NCBI RefSeq assembly: GCF_035998675.1
Contig: NZ_DASYHI010000019.1
Span: 248,001 to 312,000, forward strand
Source: Telluribacter sp035998675
Lineage (GTDB): Bacteria; Bacteroidota; Bacteroidia; Cytophagales; Spirosomataceae
Reading direction: 5' to 3'
DNA length: 64,000 nt
Shown: positions 25,734 to 34,077 of the stretch, in pieces
Position numbering within the stretch: the stretch's first letter is position 1
How the letters are laid out: every line of letters starts with the position of its first letter
The notes under the pieces: generated by a model
Seen by the model: only the letters and a program-made list of their open reading frames with translations
Databases searched by the model: none
What the model was told of the DNA's origin: nothing
Position numbers and translations under genes: made by a program

Positions 25734-26654
25734 ATGAATAAAGTACTTGCTCTTCTACTCAGCATTACCGGCTTTGGAGTCATAGCGCAACCTAAGCAGC
25801 TATGCGTTACGGTGGATGACTTGCCTACGGTGGAGTATGGCGAAGGAAATCAGGAAGAGATTACCCAGAAGCTGGTCGCTCACTTCCAGAAATACAACAT
25901 ACCTGCCATTGGATTTGTCAATGAAAGGAAGCTGTACAAATCAGGGAAAGTACATAAGGAAAGCGTAAACCTGCTGCGTCAGTGGCTGGATAGGGGGTAC
26001 GAGTTAGGAAACCATACTTTCAGCCATCTGAGCTACCACAAAACGCCGTTTACTGAATTTACGAATGATATACTAAAAGGAGAAAAGGTAACTCCGCCGC
26101 TGAGCAAAAAAGCCGGTTTACCGTGGCAGTACTTCCGGCACCCGTTCCTGCACATTGGCCAGAATCAGGCACGGTACGATTCATTAAGTACCTTCCTTGA
26201 AAGCCATAACTACATTGAGGCTCCCGTCACCATTGATAACGAAGATTATCTGTTTGCCAAAGCCTACTCCAATGCGCACAAAAAGAATAACAAGGCGCAG
26301 ATGCAGCGCATTGGTTCGGACTACGTAAAGTACATGGAGGCCAAGGTCTATTTTTACGAGCAGGCGAGCAGCAGGCTATTCAACCGGCAAATTCCGCAGG
26401 TCTTGCTGATACACGCCAACCTGCTCAACGCGGATTATCTGGATGAGCTAGCTGAGATGTACAAGCGAAACGGGTACACGTTCGTAGATTTATACACAGC
26501 CCTTCAGGATAAAGCTTATCTGGAAAAAATAACCAAATTTGGCAACTACGGCATTTCCTGGATTGATCGCTGGGCCCTCAGCCGCTCCGTTCCAAAAGAA
26601 TTCTTTGCCAACGATCCCGCGACGCCGGACTATATTGTCAAGGCTGCACAGTAG
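25734..26654 (+). CDS. Exported polysaccharide deacetylase (CE4)
   Basis: Encodes 306 residues with a signal peptide (to about residue 19). The NodB-homology CE4 motifs are visible: VTVDDLP (Asp28/Asp29), and NHTFSH with His94 and His98 for metal binding, then RHPFLHIGQ. It should remove N- or O-acetyl groups from a polysaccharide such as peptidoglycan, chitin-like or xylan chains. The stop codon TAG lies inside the palindrome of the adjacent RAYT unit, suggesting that the original C-terminus was altered or replaced when the unit inserted. Confidence 0.85.
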   Translation: MNKVLALLLSITGFGVIAQPKQLCVTVDDLPTVEYGEGNQEEITQKLVAHFQKYNIPAIGFVNERKLYKSGKVHKESVNLLRQWLDRGYELGNHTFSHLSYHKTPFTEFTNDILKGEKVTPPLSKKAGLPWQYFRHPFLHIGQNQARYDSLSTFLESHNYIEAPVTIDNEDYLFAKAYSNAHKKNNKAQMQRIGSDYVKYMEAKVYFYEQASSRLFNRQIPQVLLIHANLLNADYLDELAEMYKRNGYTFVDLYTALQDKAYLEKITKFGNYGISWIDRWALSRSVPKEFFANDPATPDYIVKAAQ

Positions 26655-26678
26655 AGACGCAAAATCTTGCGTCTCTAC
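26651..26678. repeat. Palindrome, left end of RAYT unit
   Basis: Arms GTAGAGACGCAA (26651-26662) and TTGCGTCTCTAC (26667-26678) are perfect with an AATC loop. TAG occurs on both strands, supplying the stop codon of the deacetylase (26652-26654) and of the transposase (26675-26677). Confidence 0.85.
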
Positions 26679-27211
26679 ATGTACAAATTTTCGGGGTTGT
26701 CCCGATCCTGATCCCATTTCAGAGGGTTATCAGCCACGTACTGGCGAATCCGGTTCCATTCATCTTCATTTCTGACTACCCGATCGTAATAACGTGGCTG
26801 CCACGAGAACTCTATGTGGTGTTGCGTCGCGTATTTTTTTACCCCTGCCTTATATCCACGTATAATAGAGGCCAGGTTCTGCGATTGAGGGCCAAAGCGG
26901 TTAGGTTTCCAGCTATGATGTTGTGGCCGATCCAGAAATAGAAGACCATGCAGATGGTTAGGCATCACCACAAAGTGATCTATAACAACAAAAGGAAAGT
27001 GCGCAGGTATATTCAACCAATACTGAAAGGCTATTTCTCCAATCTCTGAGTAAACCGGAAGATTTTCTTTTATTTCACCAAAGTAATTTTCCCGACCTGC
27101 AGTACAAATAGTAACAAAATAAACACCGTGTGACCCATAATCCCAGTTAGCCAATCGCGCCGAAGAGACACGATACTTTTTATACGCATCCATATTAAAT
27201 ATTCGATACAT
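26675..27211 (-). CDS. REP-associated tyrosine transposase (RAYT)
   Basis: Encodes 178 residues of the Y1_Tnp/REP-associated transposase family and is intact. The N-terminal block RLANWDYGSHGVYFVTICT, the HUH motif in VVMPNHLHGLLFL, and the C-terminal IRQYVADNPLKWDQDRDN are typical; the catalytic Tyr is probably in the SIIRGYKAGVKKYA helix. The family start is more likely the internal ATG at 27193 (DAYKKYRVSSARL) than 27211, whose first residues lie next to the palindrome. The gene sits between two palindromes with the GAGACGCAA/TTGCGTCTC core, which are its likely substrate. It is of a different RAYT subgroup from the broken one at 10508-11056. Confidence 0.9.
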   Translation of the reverse strand: MYRIFNMDAYKKYRVSSARLANWDYGSHGVYFVTICTAGRENYFGEIKENLPVYSEIGEIAFQYWLNIPAHFPFVVIDHFVVMPNHLHGLLFLDRPQHHSWKPNRFGPQSQNLASIIRGYKAGVKKYATQHHIEFSWQPRYYDRVVRNEDEWNRIRQYVADNPLKWDQDRDNPENLYM

Positions 27212-27216
27212 GTACC

Positions 27217-27240
27217 AGACGCAAGATGTTGCGTCTCTAC
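27217..27240. repeat. Palindrome, right end of RAYT unit
   Basis: AGACGCAA (27217-27224) and TTGCGTCT (27229-27236) pair over GATG; CTAC follows. It matches the left palindrome except for a changed outer left arm (ACC in place of AGAG region). Confidence 0.75.
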
Positions 27241-27248
27241 AAAAAGCC

Positions 27249-27809
27249 CTAATTCAGACTCGGGTCGGTCGGGTAGTGGGCAATGGCGCGGTACTTGCCC
27301 CCCATGTTTTTAAGTACCTCGCGCCAGAACTGGTTGGACGGAGTAGTGAACAGAAACTCCGAGGTAGTCTGGGTTACAATCCAGGTCTTTTGCAGGAGCT
27401 CGTCCAGTAGCTGCCCGCTGCCCCAGCCCGAATATCCTACAAAGAAACGGACGTCTTCATTGGTGATCTGATTGACATTAATCAGCGTCTTGCACTGTTC
27501 AAAATCCCCACCCCAGTAGATATTCTCTCCAATTTCGGAGCCTCCCTCAATCAGGTCGGGGCGGCGGTGAATAAAATGCAGGGTATTTTTCTCGACCGGT
27601 CCGCCCAGGTACAGCGGTATGTCCTGGTAGATGGTTTCTTCCAGGACATCGCCCAGCATCAGCTCGGTAGCCTGATTCAACACAAAACCAAACGAACCCA
27701 GCTCATTGTGTTCGCACATTAAGATAACGCCCCGCTCAAAATTAGGGTCTTCCAAAAAGGGTTCCGCAATCAGCAAACTACCCTTTGATATATTTACAAC
27801 TGATGCCAT
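27249..27809 (-). CDS. YqgE/AlgH family protein
   Basis: Encodes 186 residues of the UPF0301 family: SKGSLLIAEPFLEDPNFERG at the N-terminus, the FGFVLNQ motif, YLGGPVEK and FVGYSGWGSGQLLDEL are all conserved family blocks. It is a cytosolic protein of uncertain biochemical role, linked in some bacteria to transcription of alginate or stress genes. Full length. The RAYT unit lies just downstream of its 3' end. Confidence 0.93.
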   Translation of the reverse strand: MASVVNISKGSLLIAEPFLEDPNFERGVILMCEHNELGSFGFVLNQATELMLGDVLEETIYQDIPLYLGGPVEKNTLHFIHRRPDLIEGGSEIGENIYWGGDFEQCKTLINVNQITNEDVRFFVGYSGWGSGQLLDELLQKTWIVTQTTSEFLFTTPSNQFWREVLKNMGGKYRAIAHYPTDPSLN

Positions 27810-28080
27810 AGGTCACGTTTTTAGTGGTTGATACTTCTGAATATACGCCTAAACCTTCTTTTCCTATTGACGAAAAAGATATTTTTCGCCTGCTAAAATT
27901 CTTCATTAAAACCATTCCACGATTTTTATTCCACAAAGAAGTACCTGTGAGTAAGGCCAGGATCTGCCGATAAGGGCTGGCCTGTTTATTAAATCAAACG
28001 AGGGTGCTACTTTTAGCTTTTGATTTTAATCCTTTACTAACTTACCGGCCGAAGGTACCACCTAGCGGCCAGACTATCCT

Positions 28081-28602
28081 ATGGCTTTAATCAGATCTGT
28101 ACGGGGAATAAAACCTGCCTTCGGCGACAACTGCTGGCTGGCCGATAACGCCACGGTGGTGGGCGATGTGGTGATGGGTGAAAACTGCACGGTATGGTTC
28201 AATGCGGTGGTGCGGGGTGATGTCAACAGCATCCGGATTGGCCATAACTCCAACATCCAGGACGGGGCCGTGATTCACTGTACGTACCAGCGGTTCAGTA
28301 CCACCATCGGTAACTACGTGTCCATTGCGCACAATGCCATTGTGCACGGCTGTACCATCGAAGACCGGGTACTTATAGGGATGGGGGCCATTGTGATGGA
28401 CGGGGCCGTCATAGGCGAGGGGGCCATTGTAGCGGCGGGAGCCATAGTTACGCAGGGTACCCGCGTGGAACCGGGGAGTATCTACGCGGGCAATCCGGCC
28501 CGGTTCCTGAAAAAAGTTTCACCCGAGCTGGACGAAGTTATTACCCGCACCGCCAACAACTACATTACCTACGCGGGCTGGTTCCGGACGGAAGAGGAGT
28601 AG
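28081..28602 (+). CDS. Gamma-class carbonic anhydrase family protein
   Basis: Encodes 173 residues of a left-handed beta-helix (hexapeptide repeats such as VIGEGAIVAAGAIVTQG). Metal-binding histidines are seen in VIHCTYQ and IAHNAIVHGC, as in the YrdA/PaaY/CamH type of enzyme. Expected to form a trimer and hydrate CO2 or act as an acyl-linked homologue; activity cannot be told from sequence. Its 3' end faces a DedA gene, 3 bases apart. Confidence 0.92.
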   Translation: MALIRSVRGIKPAFGDNCWLADNATVVGDVVMGENCTVWFNAVVRGDVNSIRIGHNSNIQDGAVIHCTYQRFSTTIGNYVSIAHNAIVHGCTIEDRVLIGMGAIVMDGAVIGEGAIVAAGAIVTQGTRVEPGSIYAGNPARFLKKVSPELDEVITRTANNYITYAGWFRTEEE

Positions 28603-28605
28603 GTA

Positions 28606-29256
28606 CTAGTCGACCCGCTCCTGCTCGGCCTTCATTTCCTTGCGGGCACTAAAGTATGCCTTTACAACGGTAAAAGTTGTAATGGCCAGGAAGAAGATAA
28701 TGATGTAGTGTACGTAGTCCATAATCCAGGGAAAACGCTCTCCAAAGAAGTAACCACCGCCCGTCAGGGCACCTATCCATATAGCGCCTCCCAGCACATT
28801 ATAGATAATAAAATCCACAAACCGCATCTTGACCACCCCCGCCAGAATGGGGGAAAAGGTTCGTACTATGGGCAGGAAACGGCTGATAACCAGCGTCCGG
28901 CTGCCGTACTTCTCAAAGTACTTGCGGGTGGTTTCAATGTGCTTGCGCTTAAAGAATAAAGAGTCTTTCCGGTTTTCGAGCTGGTCACCAAAGTACTTAC
29001 CAAAAAGGTACCCCACCAGCGACCCCAGTACCGCCGCCGAGAACAGACACAGCAACAGCAGGGAGATGGGTACATCCAGCAATTGAGTACCGCAAAATAC
29101 CCCCGCCAGAAAAACCAGGTAGTCGCCGGGCAGAAAAAACGCGAAGAAAAGGCCATTCTCCGCAAAAACGATGAGGGTAATAACTACCAGCCCCCCGGTG
29201 CGGATGAGTTCTTCGGAATCGAGCAGGTACTGAAAAAATTCAAGTATAGAATTCAT
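28606..29256 (-). CDS. DedA family membrane protein
   Basis: Encodes 216 residues with several hydrophobic segments. DedA hallmarks: FAENGLFFAFFLPGDYLVFL, GYLFGKYFG, and the FLPIVRTFSPILAGVVKM motif. DedA proteins act in the inner membrane as lipid (undecaprenyl-phosphate or phospholipid) transporters or scramblases. The charged C-terminal tail is cytosolic. Possibly co-transcribed with the ABC-F gene upstream, 91 bases away on the same strand. Confidence 0.92.
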   Translation of the reverse strand: MNSILEFFQYLLDSEELIRTGGLVVITLIVFAENGLFFAFFLPGDYLVFLAGVFCGTQLLDVPISLLLLCLFSAAVLGSLVGYLFGKYFGDQLENRKDSLFFKRKHIETTRKYFEKYGSRTLVISRFLPIVRTFSPILAGVVKMRFVDFIIYNVLGGAIWIGALTGGGYFFGERFPWIMDYVHYIIIFFLAITTFTVVKAYFSARKEMKAEQERVD

Positions 29257-29347
29257 AAAACGGCCGTATGTATCAAAAGTACTCTCCCTTTACTGCACGT
29301 AGCAACCATAACTCGCCAGGGCAACTAAGGGGTTGAACTTTCCAAAG

Positions 29348-31234
29348 TTAAGCAAATTCTGACAGTTCGAGCCAGCGCATTTCCTTCTCCGAAAGCTCCT
29401 CCGTAAGCTGCTCAATTTCCCGGGCCCATTCGGTTAGTTCCTCGTGCGAGCCGCCGCTGTTGAGCTTCCCGATGAGTTGGGCCTTCCGTTCTTCCAGCTT
29501 CGCTATGTCCGTTTCCAGTTGTTCTAATTCCCGCTGCTCCTTGTAGCTCAGCTTTCGTTTGGATGAGGCAGAGGTACCTGCCGGTTTAGCTTCGGTAGTT
29601 AAGGTAGCAGCCAGTTTGCTGTTGGCCAGTTGCTGCCCGCGTTTTTGTTCCGCCTCCCGCTCTTCCTGCCAGATGCGGTAGTCGCTGTAATTGCCGGGGA
29701 AGTCGCGGATTTTCCCTTCTCCTTCGAATACAAACAGGTGGTCAACGAGCCGGTCCAGGAAGTAACGGTCGTGGGATACGATGACCAGACAGCCCGGAAA
29801 GTTGGCCAGGAACTCCTCCAGTACATTGAGACTATTGATGTCGAGGTCGTTGGTAGGCTCATCCAGAATCAGGAAGTTGGGCTCTTTTATGAGCATGAGC
29901 AGCAGCTGCAGGCGGCGCTTTTCGCCCCCGCTGAGCTTGGCAATGTAGTCGTGTTGTTTGGAAGGTGAAAACAGAAACGCCTCCAGAAACTTTGAGACAG
30001 TAACGGTTTGGCCGGTACCCAGGCGCACTACTTCGGCCACATCTTTGACGATATCAATAACCCGCTGGTCGTCCTGAAACTGTAGGTCGCTTTGGGTATA
30101 GTAGCCAAACTGCACCGTGTCGCCGCGTACTACCTGACCATTGTCCGGCCGCAGTTCACCCGTAATCATATTGAGCAGGGTACTTTTGCCCATGCCGTTC
30201 TGGCCTACAATGCCAATGCGGTCGCCCTTGCGGAAAGTATACAGGAAGTTATGGATCAGCTCGCGGTCACCGAAGCGCTTACCTACGCTCTGCAGCTCCA
30301 CAATTTTGCTGCCCAGGCGCGTAGCCTTTACGTTCAGCTCCATCTGGTTGTCGTACTTTTTCTGACTTGCCTTGTCTTTCAGGTCTTCAAAAGCATCCAC
30401 CCGGTACTTTGCTTTGGTACCCCGGGCTTTGGGCTGACGGCGAATCCAGTCCAGTTCCTTGCGCATCAGGTTACGGGCTTTGTCAATCTCGGCGGCTTCG
30501 GCTTCTTCGCGCTCGGCTTTCTTTTCCAGGAAATAGGAGTAGTTGCCCTTGTAGCTATAAGCCGAGCCATTATCCAGCTCCACCACCTGGTTACACACAT
30601 TGTCCAGGAAGTAGCGGTCGTGCGTAACGATCAGGAGTGTAGTGTTTTGGGTAGCCAGGTAGTTTTCGAGCCACTCTACGGTGTCGAGGTCCAGGTGGTT
30701 GGTAGGTTCGTCCAGAATCAGCAGGTCAGGGTCTTCGAGCAAGACTTTGGCCAGGGCCACGCGCTTGCGCTGCCCGCCCGAGAGGGTACCAAAGCGGGCA
30801 TCTACGTCGTGAATACCCAGTCGCCCCAAAATTTCTTTGACCTTTGCCTCAAAGTCCCAGGCTTTCAGCGCATCCATTTCACCAAGAATAGCCGTCAGTT
30901 CGTTATTGTTCCCGGAAGCAAGGGCTGTTTCGTAGCGCTTTACTACCTGCGCCACCGGATTGGACGACGCAAAGATGACCTCTATCACGGGCAGGGCCTC
31001 GTCGAAGGTGGGGCTTTGGTCGAGGTACCCCAGGCGGATATCCTTTCGCAAGCTCACCAGGCCTTCGTCGGGTGGCATCAGGCCGGCTAGTATGTTCAGA
31101 AAAGTAGTTTTGCCGGTCCCGTTGGTACCAATCAGGGCTACTTTGTCGCCCCGGCTGAGTCCGAAGGTAATGTTACGAAACAACCATTTTTCACCAAATG
31201 ACTTGGCTATATTTTCTGCAGAAAGATAATTCAT
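29348..31234 (-). CDS. uup: ABC-F ATPase, Uup-like
   Basis: Encodes 628 residues with two ATP-binding cassettes and no membrane segments. Walker A motifs GTNGTGKT (36-43) and GQNGMGKST; signatures LSGGQRKRVALAK and LSGGEKRRLQLLL; Walker B LLILDEPTNHLD and FLILDEPTNDLD. A charged linker of the ABC-F type joins them (EAEAAEIDKARNLMRKELDW). The C-terminal coiled coil (YKEQRELEQLETDIAKLEER) is the Uup-type DNA/ribosome-binding tail. ABC-F proteins act on ribosomes, resolving stalled complexes; Uup has also been tied to transposon excision. Expression may start at the TAACTTTG box at 31257-31264. Confidence 0.92.
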   Translation of the reverse strand: MNYLSAENIAKSFGEKWLFRNITFGLSRGDKVALIGTNGTGKTTFLNILAGLMPPDEGLVSLRKDIRLGYLDQSPTFDEALPVIEVIFASSNPVAQVVKRYETALASGNNNELTAILGEMDALKAWDFEAKVKEILGRLGIHDVDARFGTLSGGQRKRVALAKVLLEDPDLLILDEPTNHLDLDTVEWLENYLATQNTTLLIVTHDRYFLDNVCNQVVELDNGSAYSYKGNYSYFLEKKAEREEAEAAEIDKARNLMRKELDWIRRQPKARGTKAKYRVDAFEDLKDKASQKKYDNQMELNVKATRLGSKIVELQSVGKRFGDRELIHNFLYTFRKGDRIGIVGQNGMGKSTLLNMITGELRPDNGQVVRGDTVQFGYYTQSDLQFQDDQRVIDIVKDVAEVVRLGTGQTVTVSKFLEAFLFSPSKQHDYIAKLSGGEKRRLQLLLMLIKEPNFLILDEPTNDLDINSLNVLEEFLANFPGCLVIVSHDRYFLDRLVDHLFVFEGEGKIRDFPGNYSDYRIWQEEREAEQKRGQQLANSKLAATLTTEAKPAGTSASSKRKLSYKEQRELEQLETDIAKLEERKAQLIGKLNSGGSHEELTEWAREIEQLTEELSEKEMRWLELSEFA

Positions 31235-31256
31235 GTACCAATAAAGAAGTAAAACC

Positions 31257-31264
31257 CAAAGTTA
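31257..31264 (-). promoter_or_regulatory. Candidate -7 box (TAACTTTG) for the ABC-F gene
   Basis: On the minus strand this matches TAnnTTTG and lies 22 bases before the ATG at 31234. No convincing -33 TTTG is seen. Confidence 0.4.
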
Positions 31265-31432
31265 GGATTATAACGGTTAAGAACCTGCTTTTGGGCGGGG
31301 ATGCTGGTAAAGTCTATACCCCTGGTAACAAACATATCTTAAAAATCCTCTTTTGTGTAGTATAACTTCGCTATTTTTACTCTTTATACTTAAATGCACC
31401 TGTTTCAAATAGTCCATTTGTAGTTTAGCCTG

Positions 31433-32425
31433 ATGAATACGCGTTTAACCAGTTTACTAGTTACTCTTTTTTTACCCCTATTAGCCTCCGCTCAGGCTGA
31501 TTTTAAGAGCTATACCCAAAAAATACCCGGCAGCGGCCAAACCTACGATATGGTGGCTATTCCGGGTGGTGAGTTTATGATGGGAAGTCCGGCTTCTGAG
31601 AAAGGCCGCAACGAAGACGAAGGTCCGCAGCATAAGGTAAAGATTGAGCCATTCTGGATGGGCAAGTACGAAGTGACCTGGGACCTTTACGACCTGTTTG
31701 CTTTTAAAAATATGGAGGTAGAAATGGCCGCCCGTAACCCCGACCCTACCAACAGCATTGCCAAAACCGACGCCAGTACCCGCCCCAGCCCGCCTTACGT
31801 AGACATGTCGTTCGGTATGGGGCGTTCGGGGTATCCGGCTATTAATATGACGCAGTACTCCGCTATTCATTTCTGTAAGTGGCTGTACGAAAAAACGGGT
31901 ATTTTTTACCGCCTGCCGACTGAGGCTGAGTGGGAATATGCCGCCCGTGCCGGTTCCAAAACTGCCTACTCCTTTGGCAACGACCCCGCCCAACTGGGCG
32001 ACTACGCCTGGTACAAGGACAACAGCGACGGTGCCTATAAGCAGATTGGCCAGAAAAAGCCCAACCCCTGGGGCCTGCACGACATCCATGGCAATGTAAT
32101 GGAGTGGACCCTGGACCAGTACTATGCCGACTATTACACCAAAAAGGCTAAAGGTGAAGTAAAGGAACCCTTTGCACCTGTTACTGAGTTATATCCCAAC
32201 GCAGTACGTGGTGGCTCATGGGACGACGAGGCTCCGGTAGCCCGCAGTGCGGCCCGGATACCTTCTTCCCCCGACTGGAAGATTCTGGACCCCCAACTAC
32301 CCAAAAGCGAATGGTGGCTGACGAGTGCCTCTTTTGTGGGGCTGCGCCTGGTGCGGCCGCAGAAAACTCCTTCTAAGGAGGAAATTGAAAAGTACTACAA
32401 TCCACCTCTGATCGAAGATTATTGA
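31433..32425 (+). CDS. SUMF1/formylglycine-generating-enzyme-like exported protein
   Basis: Encodes 330 residues with a signal peptide (LLASAQ). The FGE-sulfatase fold is clear: VAIPGGEFMMGSP, KYEVTWDLYD, INMTQYSAIHFCKWLYEKTG, YRLPTEAEWEYAARAG, WGLHDIHGNVMEW and RGGSWDDEAP. The active-site copper cysteines of genuine formylglycine generators are not evident, so it is likelier a binding or structural relative (PvdO/GldK-like) than a sulfatase-activating enzyme. It lies 43 bases upstream of an oxidoreductase, probably in one operon. Confidence 0.85.
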   Translation: MNTRLTSLLVTLFLPLLASAQADFKSYTQKIPGSGQTYDMVAIPGGEFMMGSPASEKGRNEDEGPQHKVKIEPFWMGKYEVTWDLYDLFAFKNMEVEMAARNPDPTNSIAKTDASTRPSPPYVDMSFGMGRSGYPAINMTQYSAIHFCKWLYEKTGIFYRLPTEAEWEYAARAGSKTAYSFGNDPAQLGDYAWYKDNSDGAYKQIGQKKPNPWGLHDIHGNVMEWTLDQYYADYYTKKAKGEVKEPFAPVTELYPNAVRGGSWDDEAPVARSAARIPSSPDWKILDPQLPKSEWWLTSASFVGLRLVRPQKTPSKEEIEKYYNPPLIEDY

Positions 32426-32468
32426 TTTTGTAACATATATTCCTTTCAACTCTTAACATAACATTACA

Positions 32469-33797
32469 ATGGAAAAAAATCGTCGCGAATTTCTAAAAGC
32501 TACTGGCTTACTGGCGGGCGGCGCCATGCTCAGCCCTCTGGCATCCTACGGCTATAATAGTGCAGTAGACGATACCATCAAGATCGCTTTGATTGGTTGT
32601 GGAGGCCGTGGTTCGGGAGCTGCTGCTCAGGCCCTGAGTACTACCCAAAACGTGAAACTGGTTGCTATGGCCGATGCTTTCCGCGATCGGTTGGATGATG
32701 CCTACAACGGTCTGACCAAACGCAAGTACAAAGATGCTTCGGGTAAAGAAGTGAATAAGGTAGAGGTACCTGAGGCAAATAAGTTTGTGGGTTTTGAAGG
32801 ATATAAGCAAGCTATTGCCCTGGCTGATGTGGTGATTCTGGCAACCCCTCCGGGCTTCCGTCCGTCGCACTTCGAAGAAGCCGTGCGTCAGAATAAGCAC
32901 GTTTTTATGGAGAAGCCCGTAGCTACCGATGCGCCCGGTATCCGGAAAGTGCTCGAAGTGGCCGAAATCGCCAAGAAGAAAAAACTGAACGTGGTGACTG
33001 GCCTGCAGCGCCACTATCAGGCCAACTACCGCGAGGCCATCAAACGCATCCACGACGGCGCTTTGGGCGACATCGTGGGCGGACAGGTGTACTGGGTCAG
33101 CGGGGGTGTGTGGGTTAAAGACCGCCTACCCAGCATGACCGAAATGGAATACCAGATGCGAAACTGGTACTACTTCAACTGGCTGTGCGGCGACCATATC
33201 GTAGAGCAGCATGTACACAACATCGACGTAGCCAACTGGGTGAAGGGAGCGTATCCCGTTGAGATTCAAGGAACCGGAGGACGAGAGACCCGGGATGGCA
33301 AGAAATATGGTGAGATATTTGACCATCACATGCTGGATCTGGTCTATGCCGACGGTACTACCATTTCGAGCCAGTGCCGCCACTACGAAGGTACCTATAG
33401 TCGCGTAGATGAGGCCTTTGTGGGTACTAAAGGGCGCATTGATAGCTTCTCTAACAAGAGCACTGTCCTGAAAGATTACAAGGGGGGGGTTATGTATGCC
33501 CATGACAGCAAGAAAGATATTAATCCCTACCAGGTAGAGCACGACGAACTGTTTGAGGCCATTGCCAAAGGAGAGTATAAATTTGCTGATGCCGAGCGCA
33601 CCGCCAAAAGCACCATGACGGCCATTATGGGCCGGATGGCTACCTACTCGGGCAAGCTGGTGAAGTGGGACGAAGCGCTCAACTCGAACATCAACCTCTT
33701 CCCGGATAAGCTGGCCTGGGATGCTACGCCTAAAGTACTTCCCGGTCCGGATGGCTACTACCCCGTAGCGGTTCCCGGTAAGACGCAGGTGATTTAG
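32469..33797 (+). CDS. Gfo/Idh/MocA family oxidoreductase, Tat-exported
   Basis: Encodes 442 residues. A twin-arginine signal (NRREFLKATGLLAGG) is followed by an NAD(P)-binding Rossmann fold (IALIGCGGRGSGAA, VKLVAMADAF, VFMEKPVATDAPG) and the C-terminal alpha/beta domain with VHNIDVANWVKGAYP. EKP carries the conserved lysine of the family. These enzymes oxidise or epimerise sugars or inositols with a tightly bound nucleotide cofactor; export with bound cofactor fits the Tat route. Specific substrate unknown. The upstream SUMF1-like gene is probably in the same operon; a strong terminator follows. Confidence 0.92.
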   Translation: MEKNRREFLKATGLLAGGAMLSPLASYGYNSAVDDTIKIALIGCGGRGSGAAAQALSTTQNVKLVAMADAFRDRLDDAYNGLTKRKYKDASGKEVNKVEVPEANKFVGFEGYKQAIALADVVILATPPGFRPSHFEEAVRQNKHVFMEKPVATDAPGIRKVLEVAEIAKKKKLNVVTGLQRHYQANYREAIKRIHDGALGDIVGGQVYWVSGGVWVKDRLPSMTEMEYQMRNWYYFNWLCGDHIVEQHVHNIDVANWVKGAYPVEIQGTGGRETRDGKKYGEIFDHHMLDLVYADGTTISSQCRHYEGTYSRVDEAFVGTKGRIDSFSNKSTVLKDYKGGVMYAHDSKKDINPYQVEHDELFEAIAKGEYKFADAERTAKSTMTAIMGRMATYSGKLVKWDEALNSNINLFPDKLAWDATPKVLPGPDGYYPVAVPGKTQVI

Positions 33798-33870
33798 TAG
33801 GTAGCTATTAGTAGTTAGCCGTTAGCTTTTAGCTCTTAAATCTTCGGCTATACAACTATTAGAATAACAA

Positions 33871-33902
33871 GAAGCCCCGGACTTACACAGTACCGGGGCT
33901 TC
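33871..33902 (+). terminator. Rho-independent terminator
   Basis: GAAGCCCCGG (33871-33880) and CCGGGGCTTC (33893-33902) pair perfectly around a 12-base loop; TTCTGTTT follows. Confidence 0.85.
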
Positions 33903-33957
33903 TTCTGTTTATAAATAGTTGTTAGAAATTAGCCGTTAGTTCTCTAATTTGCTGTAT

Positions 33958-34007
33958 AATAGAATATTGTAGATAATTTGTATTAAAATTATTTACAATA
34001 TTCTATT
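33958..34007. repeat. Long AT-rich near-perfect palindrome
   Basis: Outer arms AATAGAATATTGTA (33958-33971) and TACAATATTCTATT (33994-34007) are perfect. After one mismatch the pairing continues (ATAATTT with AAATTAT), leaving only a few bases as loop. The surrounding DNA repeats the motif TTAGCCGTTAG several times. Could be an operator, a small palindromic mobile repeat, or a terminator for the minus-strand esterase gene, which ends at 34078. Confidence 0.7.
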
Positions 34008-34077
34008 CAATTTATTTATTGGTAAAAAGAATTAATAGTAAGCTAACGGCTAAGTACTAACACCTACCAGCTAACAC

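Noticed and set aside
30092..31090. Plus-strand frame opposite the ABC-F gene
   Set aside because: Antisense to intact ATPase motifs; low-complexity shadow.
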